NCBI GenBank assembly: GCA_045837725.1
Contig: JBEWZL010000308.1
Span: forward strand, 1-64,000
From: Vermamoeba vermiformis
Taxonomy: Eukaryota; Tubulinea; Echinamoebida
Reading direction: 5' to 3'
DNA length: 64,000 nt
Position 1 is the stretch's first letter. Every line of letters begins with the position of its first letter. Of the stretch, positions 1 through 12,942 are shown piece after piece. The notes beneath the pieces were generated by a model that was not told the origin of the DNA, did not search any database, and was given only the letters and a program-made list of their open reading frames with translations. The translations under genes were made by a program, and so were the position numbers.

Positions 1-561
1 ATGAAAAGAAAATAGTGCACTGTGATGTCAAATACTCAAATGTAGTATTTGGTGAGGAAGGCACTTATCTCATTGACTTTGATCTGGCATTGGAGAATCC
101 AGGTAAGGCAGAGGCTTGGCTGAAAGTAATTTGAGATGAGCTAACAATATATTCATGAATAGGCAGGAATCAAGGAACTTTTGGTTATGGAGCACCAGAA
201 ACAAAACAGTGTGGAGAATTATCGTACAAAAGTGATATTTATTCATTTGGCGTCTTTTTATTTGAGCTGGCAAGAAGATGTGAACTTTACGACATGGATG
301 AACATCTCTACAATACTACTGACGAACGGACAATGGCTCGCAATATTCGAATTGCCATAAAAAAGTATGCACTTGCTATTAATTAAATTTATTCGTTTAA
401 CCTCTTTTGGTAGACTTGCCTTCAGATCGCCATGGCATGCAGAAATAGTGGCGTTGATTGAAAAGTGCATGAATGAGGATCCGAACTTGCGGCCCAGTGC
501 CAAAGAGCTCTTGGCTGAGCCATTCCTGGCCCTCAACAATCAGAAAGCCAGATTTCACTAA
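1..561 (+). CDS. Protein kinase-like protein, 3' part (atypical catalytic motifs)
   Basis: This is the C-terminal half of a protein kinase domain that enters from the left edge. Exons lie at about 1-102, 163-364 and 414-561, and the splice phases agree. The catalytic loop reads HCDVKYSN where HRDLKxxN is usual, so the Arg before the catalytic Asp is Cys (a non-RD kinase). The metal-binding DFG is DFD. The activation-segment end GTFGYGAPE and the [13 protein letters not shown] helix are well kept, and the final helix carries [10 protein letters not shown], the usual kinase Arg motif. The substrate is unknown. The Asp of the catalytic loop and the first Asp of DFD remain, so weak activity is possible, but a pseudokinase role is also plausible. 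The N-terminal lobe lies outside the window. Confidence 0.8.
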
Positions 562-695
562 GTTGAGCACCTTATATATAAATCCTATCATCCCTCAGCA
601 TGCACAATATTTTTGCGGATCGGATCGAAGTTTTAAAATAATAAAAGTCAGTCAATACTACATCTTTTTGGCTGTTCGATTGTATTAACATATTT

Positions 696-3600
696 TTACA
701 CGTGCATGTAAGCCTCATTAACTTTTTGTTCCAAAATTTCTCGCATCTGCGCGTTGATCTGTCTATCGGGACTCATCATCTCAAGCACGGTCTTGTACTC
801 GTCGTAGCTGAATAGTTTCGATATATCTCCTGCATTTTCAGTGATATGTGCAAGTACTTCCTATAAAACAAGCAATTTAGCCTCAGTTTATCAAAATTAA
901 TTTTCAGATGCGCCGCGACCGCCGTTACAAAATTATTCAAAATAAGGTAATATCGATTATAATACGCACCTCTTGTGATACATTAAGCAGTTCGTAGTAT
1001 TTTCTCGCTTTTTCGAATGGCTCTTCATCCGTAGAGATGATTATATTCGTCAAGTTTTGTTGCAATGCGAAGACGTTTCTGCACATCTTACGCACTCCCC
1101 ATTTGTTAATAGACTATAGTAGTATAATATATTAGTATACTATCAAAAATCTATCTTCAACAACGCAATAAAACCAAGCTTTTTTCGGATATACCAGAGT
1201 AATTAAATAAATGGTAGGATTCTACCATTTAAAATGCATATTTAGCGTACCTTGATTTTAGTTAAGCTATTAATAAGCACTGCACCCATCAGATAAGACA
1301 AGCTGGCAAGCAAGAATCGGATCTTGCTCTGACTCAAATAGACCACGAGTACTTCTTGGCAAGCCACCAAATCATCGTTCAATGAAATAACGAACGCATC
1401 GGGCTCACGTGACTCGGAGTCAAATGAGTAAGAAGTCTAAAATAAGAAAGTTTTAGTTCGGATGTGGTTTGTAACGGATTCAGTTGCAGACTAAAATGAA
1501 GGTTTTTTGATTTAAATAGCATAATATTATTGATAATATACTTACTGATTTGATTTTATCCAAGAAATAATAGCAGCGCAATCTGAATTCTTCGCGCAAA
1601 GTCAACAAGCACTTATCAGCGAGCAACTTGAAGTTTTGAACGAGATTGAGCATATTCTCCGTGATACGAGGCTGATCTGATAAGCGAGGAGACATTCTAG
1701 GAATAGAATTCTCAATTTCCTCCGCATCCAACGGGTTGTAACGGAAAAGTTGGAAGATGCGATCCGCGAACCAATTCTAGTAAATATTACGGTCAGTATT
1801 TTAGACGTCTAAAATATGCAATACTAGGTCAAAGTACGTACCAAGCTATTATGCATATTAGCAAGCAAGCCAATTCGAGAAACTTCCAAGATCCATTTTC
1901 GGTTGAATTGTAGCTGGTTCATCAAGTCCTTGGCATTAGTAGGCACGGTGAATATCTGATTGATGACTCCCATAACAATTTTCTGCTCGCTTTTGATGAA
2001 TTCTCGTTCAAAGTCTCGTTGCTCTCGCGTAAAGTCGTCCATGAACGTCTTTTCAACTTCAGCATTGATCATTTCCGTCAAAGAAGATGAATTGCCCTAT
2101 TAATATAACACGTTAATATACAACTAAAATATAATAATTATTTATCTTACCGAAAATCTATGCTCGCGGGGATAATTTTTCTTGCTGCTCGGATCCGAGT
2201 GCGTTGAACTACTAGGTCCACTGACATTGTTGATATTAACATTGTTGACGTTAACGCCTTCATATGACTCCTTTTCTTGCATAGAGAACTGCAGTTGCTG
2301 AAGTTGTTGCAAGCGAGCTTCTTTTTGGATCCGACGCCACCACGGACCTTCTTGCAATCGCGTAAAGATCTCAGGGTTACTATGATCATTAATATTAGAA
2401 TTTACTATGTGAGACTGAGTCCTATACTCATATTATAGTACCTAATAACTTTGCCAATATCAGCATCTTGTACTAATGAGCTGTACTTCTCTTGGCACGC
2501 GTCCAAATATTTGACCATAATGGCACTTTCCATAATGGTGCTGAACTCATCGCGATATTGCGGCATCGAAATCATATCTAAATACAACTCTTTGATGCAA
2601 TGGAAGATCTCGCGAGCGCTCTGTTAGAATGAGATCAGATCTCGATACGAAAAAACTTGCAATAAAACTCACGTTAAGAACTGGTCGTTGTTCATCGTTA
2701 GTGGAGTCACGAATGATCTTGTCCTTCGATTTGAACGCTTCAGTGCCTTCAGTCGAAATGACGGCACGCTTCTTGTAATCCAACTTAATGTGCTGCAAGA
2801 ACGTTGTGCTAATGAATTCGTCTAGCCATTCGCGGAGACCCACAGTGCTAAAAAAAAGAAGTTAGCTCGTTGGAACAGGAACCAGAAGAAGGCTTCACAA
2901 GAAAGGACAAAACAAAAAAATAAAAAGAAATACGCCCGCTGTGGGGCTCGAACCCACGACCACACGGTTAAGAGCCGTGCGCTCTACCGACTGAGCTAAG
3001 CGGGCTGGCGTTGATTCGAAGCTCAACAAAATTTTCGCCGTGTCATTGTAGGCCGAACTCAGCAACACCAAAACGGCTTGTGCTCGAAGATGTGCACTAA
3101 CAACAATATTACGTTGCCTGTCTCGCAATACTTACGTTGAGAATATTAGGTCGGCTACTTGCTCATGGAAGTTGGTGATAAGCGGATAGATCGGCGTCAA
3201 ATTGTACGGGCTGGGAACTGCTCCAAAGAAAATGTCGCTGTCGTTGTAATTTGTCATGCCACTTTGTTCATAATGCTCGAAGTACGAGAAAGCAGCGGAC
3301 TTGTAGAATGAGAACAACTAAATAAAAAGACTCGATCAGTTTCAGTACACAAGCGAGATCCACAAAAGCGCGAACAAAAATGTGAATACTGCAAGAAGCA
3401 ATAGTACTCATTCTTGTTTTATGGCAACGAAATTTGAACTTGCACGAAAATGCTGAACTTTCGAGCGATATTTAATCTTGATCTGATAAATTTCCTTATT
3501 GAATGTATGCTAGCGAACGTACCTTGGGACCATTCTTTGGGACTTCTGGACTGGTGGCATCATTGTTGCCCGAATCTTTCATCTGAATCGTTTTGCTACT

Positions 3601-6600
3601 CGGTGCATCTCCAATGTACTTGCGGATCAAGATTTGAAGCTAGCAACAGAGTTAGTTCATTTCGGTTTAACAACGCTACCAACAACAACTATTTAATAGA
3701 ACAATCGAGAAGATTCTGATACTTCATGGATCGGACAGAAACTGAAATTAGGTATGACGTCACGCATTTTCTCGAAAGATTTGACAAGCGATAAGAACTG
3801 TGTATTTTTGATACGTCATATTTAGCCGAAAAGACTGTTAATACGATTATAGAACACGTCATAATAGCCCGATATTAATTTAAGAGATCGGAGACAACTC
3901 CGATCTAAAAATGAGTTTAGTGTTAAATTGAAATTAAGAAAAGGAGCGTGCTCTTAAATAATGCATGTTTGTGTAGGGAATTTACTAACCGCCGTCAAAA
4001 AATAGGAAATGTAAACGAAATTCATGTAGATCAGGAGAAAGAATTATGTTTTGTGTTTGCGTCGCGTGGCGTTCACAATTAAATAGGGAGATAATAAAGC
4101 TCGTCTGTCATCTTCAAATTTAATACGATTTGATTACTTTTTCAAAAACCAGAGTTAAATTGCTCTCCAGCGTGCAGATCAAGTGTTGTACTTTTGTTAA
4201 GTGCAATAATTAAGTCACGATTGGGAAATTCGCATGTACTTTTACGAAAAGTTGCACGTGCAATACTTAAACAATAATGACGTGGAATAAGGAGAATAGT
4301 TTTGCCCTGAATCCGCTCGCGAACTTTTCTCCTATTCCCAACCGCTTAATTAACAATTTCATGCCCTAATGTTGTAAATTACTCTAAACGGTGATTCAAC
4401 CGATGATAAATATAACTAAAAACACAATAAGAAATAACACAGTAAAAATTACTCAGGCGGCATACGTTATAAAGTATCAAAGTAATAAATAGCCCGCTCG
4501 CGAGCGGACGAATTTCTTTTTTGTCCTAGTTAACTGTGATTCCTCATATATATATTGCATTTCTTGTTTGCTTAGGAAGCCAAGTAACAAAAATATTTGT
4601 ACTCGATCCGGTAAACCAAAAATTTCTCAATCGCAAACATTTGAATGTACTAAATAAGTATATATACGTGGCTTACCTCTTTCAAAATCTCTTCCCAAAC
4701 AGCTTGAATATTATACGGAATTCTAAACGGTCCATTGCTGTTCATAATTAACTGCAACATGACTGGATTCGTTGTGGAACCCACTGAAATTCCACCTGGA
4801 CCACCGCGAGGAGTCGGCGGCGTGGCTGAAGAATTTGCACGCTTCTTAGTCTGCTGCGCGGCTTGTTGTTGCGCAAGGATTTGTTGTTGCGCGATATATT
4901 CTTGGAGCTGATCTTGAAACTGTTCTTCGAGCCGTGCAGCCACGATGGGTTGTTTTTCAGTTTTGATCTCAAACAACGCACAAGCCTCGCGATGATTGTA
5001 CAAGATCTGCTTGCACTTGTTGAACAACACGCGCAGTAACTTGACGAAATGGTTCTCTTCGAATGATTTTGACGAGGCTGTAGTTGATTGAGTGTTATCG
5101 ACTATGCCTGACACGAGCGTAGGTTTGTATTGCAATTTCTTGTTAGCAATCTCTTGTTCACTGAAAAAACCAAAAATTGTCAGACCTTTCATACCCCATA
5201 ATTCTCGAAGCGTTTTCGATGCACTATTAAGAAGTATATACACGTGACTTACTATTCTTTCTTAGCCTCGGCAACGGTCTTCTGAATAATGATATTGAGC
5301 TCCGGTCTGACACCTTCAAGCAAAGTCTCGACTGAAAATTTGACGCGATCCAACACGAATAGTGATTCGATGAGCTGATCAACCATTTCAATGAATCCTT
5401 TGCTCGGACCATCAATCCTTAACGAGCCTGCCTTGCCCGCGTCCGTATTGGTACTAGAGGCCATTGTCTTCCTGTAAAATAATCGTACCATTAGCACGTT
5501 GTACATGAAGCTTTGGTTGTAATCAAATGACGTACTTCAAAGCAGCTTTAGCGGCCATAGACTCATCTTCGTCCATTTCAACGTCATCTTCTTGCAAGTC
5601 CTTCATGTACAATAAAATATGCAGCTCTTTCAAAATGATCTCGTGGAAGGTCTGCGCACACGAGAAAGTCAGTTATAGGGCTCATAGTACTAATTATCAT
5701 GATGCCACATACCGTTCGTTTGTAAATAATATCGTCTTTCAATTGAGATAATGCACCAATGTCCTTCAAAATATCGAGGTGCAACAGTCGTTCGGCATCC
5801 ACGAGCAGCTTCGCTGCTTTCAAATATTCCGCGTTCGAAATATAAATCTGATACTTCTCGGGCACCTCTTTAACTTCTTTACTATAATAGGATAAAGATT
5901 AGTATACAAACCAAAATATACCACGAGCGAATGGACCGAGTCACAAACATTTAAAAATCATTTTGCCGAGACTCAACTCGTGTAATATGGATTATATACT
6001 CATGAATGAATACGTACATTATATCAAGTATTTGCAATGTGCAATCGTATTCTGTAATTTGATTGAACATGCCATTCAGACCCGCACTTCGAATGTTGAA
6101 CGCATTGCCAACTTTAGAGAAATTATCGTTCAATGTGTCTACTGTATGCTTCGACTCGTTGACGTTGCTTAGAATATTTGTATATGTTCGAATGGCTCTA
6201 TTGAAGCCTTCATAGAATTCTATATGACCAACAATTAGTACGTGTACACGGATCCAAATTCCATTTAAAATCAATCTAACACGTACCATTAACCAATACA
6301 TCCATTGACTCGTTCATTTCTTTGCATCTTTTATCAATTTCTCGCTGCTTGTCGCCAGCCTTTTCAGATTTCATCATTTCAATTACGATCTCGAGCGGAT
6401 TGAAGTTCTCTGCCATTCTATAGAACGAAGGTATTTTATCTAATTTTTCTTGAATTCTTTTGACCTCTCTTTTGAATTCAGGACTGACAGAATCTATTTC
6501 AAAAATTTAACCGTTAATATTAAATTGACAAAACTGTCTTCGTGCAAACAGCTTTTAAATGGTATATATATTATCTAATACATAAATATGATATAATTTA

Positions 6601-6817
6601 ATAATTAGCCTAAAGCCATCCGACGAAGATACCGATCTTTTTTTTTAATAAATTATTCAACATATTTTAGGCCTAAAATTGCTTCATTATCGTCCTGTGT
6701 ATATTCACCTTTAGTTTTGCTCGGCCTTTCTGATTTTTCTGAACGCTCTAGCTTGTCATCTGAATCTGACAAACGACGATCCTTCTTCTTCGGCTTAACG
6801 CCCCGTGGAGAATCCAT
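696..6817 (-). CDS. EXOC4: Exocyst complex component SEC8/EXOC4
   Basis: Sec8 is a rod-like subunit of the octameric exocyst, which tethers secretory vesicles to the plasma membrane. The ATG at 6817 opens a Lys/Ser-rich leader (MDSPRGVKPKKKDRRLSDSD). The family N-terminal helical region follows, with FYEGFNRAIRTYTNILSNV and NESKHTVDTLNDNFSKVGNA. Next comes the VPEKYQIYISNAEYLKAAKL segment, matching the Sec8 LEQCMASKHYLSATDML helix, and then LKELHILLYMKDL. A central stretch is rich in Gln and Pro (QQQILAQQQAAQQ, then PPTPRGGPGG). The stop is at 696-698. The model has many exons, all phase-consistent where checked, and a product of roughly 1,000 residues, the usual Sec8 size. Two introns are unusual: 2848-3135 holds a tRNA gene, and 3640-4676 is about 1 kb. 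Confidence 0.85.
2933..3005 (-). tRNA. tRNA-Lys (anticodon CTT)
   Basis: On the minus strand a full cloverleaf can be folded. The acceptor stem is GCCCGCT paired with AGCGGGC (7 bp), and the D arm is GCTC/GAGC. The anticodon stem is CACGG/CCGTG, with loop CTCTTAA and anticodon CTT. The T arm is GTGGG/CCCAC around TTCGAGC. Position 73 is G and no intron is present. The internal promoter A box (TAGCTCAGTCGG) and B box (GGTTCGAGCC) are intact, so RNA polymerase III can transcribe it. It sits on the coding strand within a Sec8 intron. Confidence 0.95.
3640..4676 (-). other. Unusually long Sec8 intron (1,037 nt)
   Basis: The flanking exons join in phase 0 (...WEEILKE then LQILIRKY...), so this is a true intron, yet most other introns here are 40-330 nt. 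No ORF inside looks like a protein. It holds a perfect 9-bp hairpin at 3885-3906 (AGATCGGAG, loop ACAA, CTCCGATCT) and a 14-bp palindrome at 4494-4507 (CCGCTCGCGAGCGG). I see no transposon ends and no tRNA. A structured RNA or a splicing control element is possible but unproved. Confidence 0.6.
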
Positions 6818-7238
6818 TTCGTTATAATACTATATAGCTATATTTACAAATAAATAATAAGGTATGGTCTACAGAACAAAAGAGCGAGACGAAAGAAAAT
6901 TGCTAGCCAATCACGAACACGTCCAATGGGGGGACCCCAATCGGCAGTTCAATCAATACCACCACAATTCTACCTCTTTTGAGCAATCGCATTTACGTCG
7001 ATAACGAAATTAAATGTGCCGACATAATAAACGTTAAAACCCTGATCGCTGCCAGCTAGTTTTGCGATTATTCGTATTCATGAACGACTGCCGTTCGATG
7101 GATTTAAATCATTCTTTATTTAAATCGCAGTATACATTGATGAAGATATTTTCGCTCGATAAGCAATTGTACTTAGATCCCATTCTATTAACGATAGACG
7201 CTCCCTAAAGCCATTCTACCAATGTAATTGCCGCCGTC
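6818..7238. other. Intergenic, 5' side of Sec8
   Basis: This lies between the Sec8 start codon and the 3' end of the next minus-strand gene model. I see no convincing ORF, RNA gene or repeat. It should contain the Sec8 promoter and the end of the neighbouring transcript. Confidence 0.5.
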
Positions 7239-8036
7239 TCATGCATGACCTTGCTCGGCACTTTCGGAGTGCCTTGACAGAGGAGTACGAGCGATCGTTC
7301 GCTCCTGAATCCCGAGATCCACGAGAAATCTATGCAGGCAACCTGGGGGAGAACATGTCATGAAAAGTATCTCCATCGATCAGTAAATGAATCGGCAAAG
7401 GTATATAGAACTGAATGGACCTTTAGAACGTCTGACATTTAGCAATTTACTGCGTGCCTATGACTTACTTGCGATCGTCGGTTTGGCTCTACCAAAGCAC
7501 GCAGAACGCTCATTTACTTGTACGCTGTATCAAGACGGCGAGTAGTATAGAAGGGTTATTAAGCGGTACCCCATAGTGATTGAGCATCGGTGAGAACACG
7601 TGCGGATCCAGCAGGTGTACAACGGTTTTGAAAGTTTTTCATTGTCCTTAGAATTGCCGTAAGAAATTGAATCAGCAATTGCTGGGCTTACCGTAGAGAA
7701 CTCGGGAAAGTTGTTGGTGTTAAATTCAAGGTTCTCCCTTACTCGAGATACAGACCCATCTTGGATTGCAGTACGGAAATTGCGTAAATTTTCGATTAAT
7801 TGGCTAAACGGTCGTTTGTAACATGCAGTGACACCACCATCGCTGAAAAAAATTGTCACGCAAAGGAAATTTCATGACACAACTTCCCCGATTTTTTTCC
7901 TCCCTGGGTTTCTTGGGAGGCAAAGATCACAAAACTTAATGAAATTTACTTGACTCAATTTTGAAGGCACCCAAAAACAGAACGCAGCGAACACAAACGC
8001 GGACAAAAAAAATAATCTTGCTGAAAAACGAATCAT
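7239..8036 (-). CDS. Possible small secreted Cys-containing protein
   Basis: I do not recognise this protein. From the ATG at 8036 it begins with a good signal peptide: MIRFSAR, then a hydrophobic run LFFLSAFVFAAFCFW. Downstream exons keep one frame through GGVTACYKRPFSQ, TCWIRTCSHRCSITMG, ERSACFGRAKPTIAS and CLHRFLVDLGIQERTIART, ending at TGA 7239. Two introns (about 45 nt and about 130 nt) join these parts in phase. The link from the signal-peptide exon to the second exon is weak: the acceptor TTTTTTTCAG is good, but the only in-phase donor I find is poor. The segment around 7640-7690 may be exon or intron. The start is divergent from the CaMK start, 117 bases away. A random open frame remains possible. 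Confidence 0.4.
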
Positions 8037-8152
8037 TTTGTTTACATTTGTAACAGTGCGCAACGACACGACTCGCAAAAGCGCAGTATATTTTTTTTCT
8101 ATTAGCAAAGCCACATCTCGGTCAATTAACCAAGAAATACTTAACCGAAGCA

Positions 8153-9907
<1,755 letters not shown>

Positions 9908-10579
9908 TGCCACTGTAAATAGCCCGTTTAACGCTCTATTTTCACCAGAAAATTGAAGAAGAGCGATATCAAAGCCGAGAGAACATTATGTAAAAACTCT
10001 TGGATTTGGATGCCTTCCAAGAAACCCACTCCCAACAACCCTTTCCTATACTACCGCCGCAATGAGCTATATGCGCGATGTTGATTAATTTAGCATCGTT
10101 CTGTAGCTCAAAGCAAGCTTTGTAAATGGAATTTTGTCGTTCTCGTCTTTTGCGACGAGCTCACTTGCCCGAACTTTTAATTATTTGTAAATAAACTCCA
10201 CCCTCGCTTTAAGATGCAATTAGTATACGCTTGCCTTCCTCTAAGAGTATTTGTGATCAAAGGCGAAATTGCCTTACTGGGATCATACCAGATCGCGTGA
10301 CTTTGGCGGGATCTGCGTCGATTACTTTCCGTAGCAAAAACGATTCGGTAGAGTCTTTGATCCCGATGAAGATCTTCTACAGGATCACAATGATGCGGGA
10401 TTGCCGTTAATGAAATTTTGTGCGATAAATCGATAATTTAGATCCAAATTTCTCAGTTGGATAAATTATTTACAGATTGGAACTGGTTGGAAAATTAGCT
10501 CTTTTGAATCGTGTATTGACTTTATTACTTTAAACAAGTCTTAATTTGAAGGAGGAAAATCAAAGTCGTTTTACTTAAT
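9908..10579. other. Intergenic with CaMK 3' UTR
   Basis: This holds the CaMK 3' untranslated region and its probable AATAAA signal at 10190-10195. Beyond that to 10579 I see no gene, RNA or repeat, only AT-rich sequence between converging transcripts. Confidence 0.5.
10190..10195 (+). terminator. Poly(A) signal of the CaMK gene
   Basis: An AATAAA hexamer lies about 285 bases past the CaMK stop codon in AT-rich sequence. No other good hexamer lies nearer. The call rests on motif and position only. Confidence 0.45.
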
Positions 10580-10864
10580 CTACAAGTTTTTTAACTTTAC
10601 AAAGCAGCAGACCGCCAATCGCAGCGACGAGAGATCAACCATGGCAGCGAGAGTGATGGCGTCAGAAGTCTTGGCGGCAACAGGATCGGCCTGACGACTA
10701 GAGTCTCGCAGGCATTGAACTGCGTCTCTTTGATCAAACAGCTGTACCACAACTGATGCACGAATGGCCCTGCATCGCTCACCACCTTCCAATGACTGCG
10801 CTGGCACGAGTTCAATGGGTATCACACCAACAACGCGGTGAGTGAAGTCATTGGTTGAAATCAT
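10580..10864 (-). CDS. Orphan ORF downstream of the beta-tubulin gene
   Basis: This is a 94-codon frame, from an ATG directly after a good splice acceptor (CTAACAC...TTCGTAG) to TAG. The product has a believable make-up (VVGVIPIELVPAQSLEGG, then alternating Ala/Leu helices) but I do not recognise it. An upstream open stretch at 10926-11014 (MDTDLPWMYTVILPSG...) ends in a strong GTACGT donor facing this acceptor, yet its frame does not match, so I could not build a spliced gene. The upstream ATG sits only six bases past the tubulin stop codon. It may be part of a tubulin 3' UTR with an intron, or a small gene whose first exon I misread. Confidence 0.28.
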   Translation of the reverse strand: MISTNDFTHRVVGVIPIELVPAQSLEGGERCRAIRASVVVQLFDQRDAVQCLRDSSRQADPVAAKTSDAITLAAMVDLSSLRLAVCCFVKLKNL

Positions 10865-11020
10865 CTACGAATAAGTGTTAGAAAGTTTTCCGCAATGTAA
10901 AGTTGCATTCTATCATGTGTACGTACCTCTTGTAGTTGTGACTTTGACGGTGAAATAAGATGTCAGGCCACTCGGCAAAATGACGGTGTACATCCAGGGA
11001 AGATCCGTGTCCATTTTCTC

Positions 11021-12520
11021 TTATACGACTTCATCCTCGGGGTTAAATGCGAGATTAGTCTTAATATCTACATCTTGATAGCGCTGATAATCGGCGATTA
11101 ATGTTTCTAAGTTGTCAAACGCTTCTTTAAACTCCATTTGATCCATTCCTTCGCCGGTGTACCACATTAAAAAAGCTCTTCGTTTGTACATCGCGTTAAA
11201 TCTCTGCGAAGTGAACTTTAAATTATCAATTATAGCACTAGTATTCATTAGAGCTGTTCCAGACATGTTGAGATTGATCGGCGGTCTCGAACACAACGAC
11301 GTTTTGATGTTATCAGGGATCCATTCTATAAATGACGCTGAATGCTTGCTTTGCATTTGTGCAATCTGATCGTCTATTTCTCCGCTCGGAATATCTCCGC
11401 GGAAGATACAACTCGCTGCCAAGTGCTTGCCTGATCCATTTTTTGGCAGATTCTCGTGTAGCAGTAAGTTCTCGGGGCTAAACATTTGCGTAGTAATTTC
11501 CTTAAATGTCGTAATATCGGGCTTATTCTCTAGAATGTTGGCTGAGAGTGGAGATCTGGCAGGCACGTAAAAGTGAACGCGAGGGAACGGCGCCAGATTA
11601 AACGACAACTTGCGTAAATCTGATCGAGATTGCGTTCTAAATCGCATGCCACTAGTCACATCGCTTATAATATTCGCAAATAGCGTGTTTACGTGATGCG
11701 TCTGCGGATCCACTACGTTGTATTTCCAGGCAGTTGAATAAGCTGCATCATCGTCTAAATAGACCACCGAGTCTGCATGTTCGATCAAATAGTGCATAGT
11801 TAACACTTGATTATAGGGTGCCACGACTGCTTCTCCACCACGATTAGATCCAGTTGCCGAGTAAGTCCAAAGCATTCGATCTGGATAATCTTCGCGTAGT
11901 TTCATTAGGATTAATGAGCCTAGACCTGCTCCAGTGCCTCCAGCAATACCATGTACGAGTTGAAATCCATGAAGACAATCTGATCGTTCAACTTCGGCTC
12001 GGATTCGGTCCATGAGCAAATCCTCTGCCAATTCTGCGCCTTCTGTGTAGTGTCCTTTGCCCCAATTATTGTGAGCACCGTCAGTGCCTTTAATAAAGTT
12101 ATCTTCGCGATAGTAATGCTGTCTGTTCGCCTTGATGGAATCGAGTTCCGTTGGTTCTACCAAAAAAGAGTCAAATCTATGACACGCAAAAATTACCAGC
12201 GAGATTTGATAAAAATTTTATAAATTACGTTGCGTTATAGAAATTATGCAATACTATTTTAACGTCTTCCGTTAGATCAGGGTTTTTAAACTGAAATAAC
12301 TTTTTAACTTACCTAAATCCACGAGTAATGCACGAGGCACGTATTTATTTTCTTGCTCTTCGTGGAAAAATACACCAATATTTTCATTTAACGAAGCTGG
12401 AGCGTCGTCTTTAAGGACACCATTGGCATCCAAACAATGCTCGTTCTGTAATAGAGCCCAAAATTTGTCTCCAATACGATTTCCCGTTTGACCAAATTGC
12501 AAGTGAATTATATCGCCCAT
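11021..12520 (-). CDS. Highly divergent beta-tubulin
   Basis: Two exons (12313-12520 and 11021-12156) give 447 residues, the normal beta-tubulin size. Beta identity is clear from YVPRALLVDL, NNWGKGHYTEGAEL, LHGFQLVHG, DLRKLSFNLAPFPRVHF and WYTGEGMDQMEF. Many near-invariant positions differ. The MREI start, used in tubulin mRNA autoregulation, is MGDI. The GQCGNQIG motif is GQTGNRIG. The nucleotide loop GGGTGSG is AGGTGAG, and GAGNNW is GAHNNW. The acidic Glu-rich tail is replaced by a short end NPEDEVV with no EEG repeats. The protein should bind GTP and pair with alpha-tubulin, but perhaps forms special microtubules. It could be the only beta-tubulin of a fast-evolving lineage or an extra specialised copy; the window cannot decide. 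Confidence 0.93.
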
Positions 12521-12942
12521 AGTGAAGATGACAGGACCAAAGACTTCAAGATGTGACCAGCTGTATTAATTCTCTTCAAGAAAACTCAGGAGTGGAGTTA
12601 TAGCATCACCCTTTATACAAATAGAATAAATATTATGTTCTTTGTGTTCGTGTATTGTTCTCGAGATCAATTTTTTGTTAATTTTATTTTCTGGCGCCAT
12701 CTAGTTCTTAATCGATTCATGAAAAACTACGTCTGGTCGCAGTCATCTGTTTTACGTATCGTTCAACCTTATTGGAACCGTTGTCTCTAACACGCTTGTG
12801 TTATCCGCACTGAGCTGTTCTCGAAGGTTTGAGCGGGAATTGTTTTGTTATTTTTGTTCAGTCAAAAGGCAGCGCACAACAGCTGCTTGTATTATTTTAA
12901 AATATAACCTATTGTATTATATAATAAGTATCCCTTGCTCGC
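12521..12942. other. Divergent promoter region
   Basis: This lies between the tubulin start (minus strand) and the SAM/zinc-finger start (plus strand), so both promoters should lie here. I see no ORF, RNA gene or repeat. The sequence is AT-rich without a clear core-promoter motif. Confidence 0.5.

Noticed and set aside
2895-3128. Open frame spanning the tRNA (NDTAKILLSFESTP...)
   Set aside because: It reads through the tRNA gene, and skipping the whole region joins the Sec8 exons in phase and matches the family.
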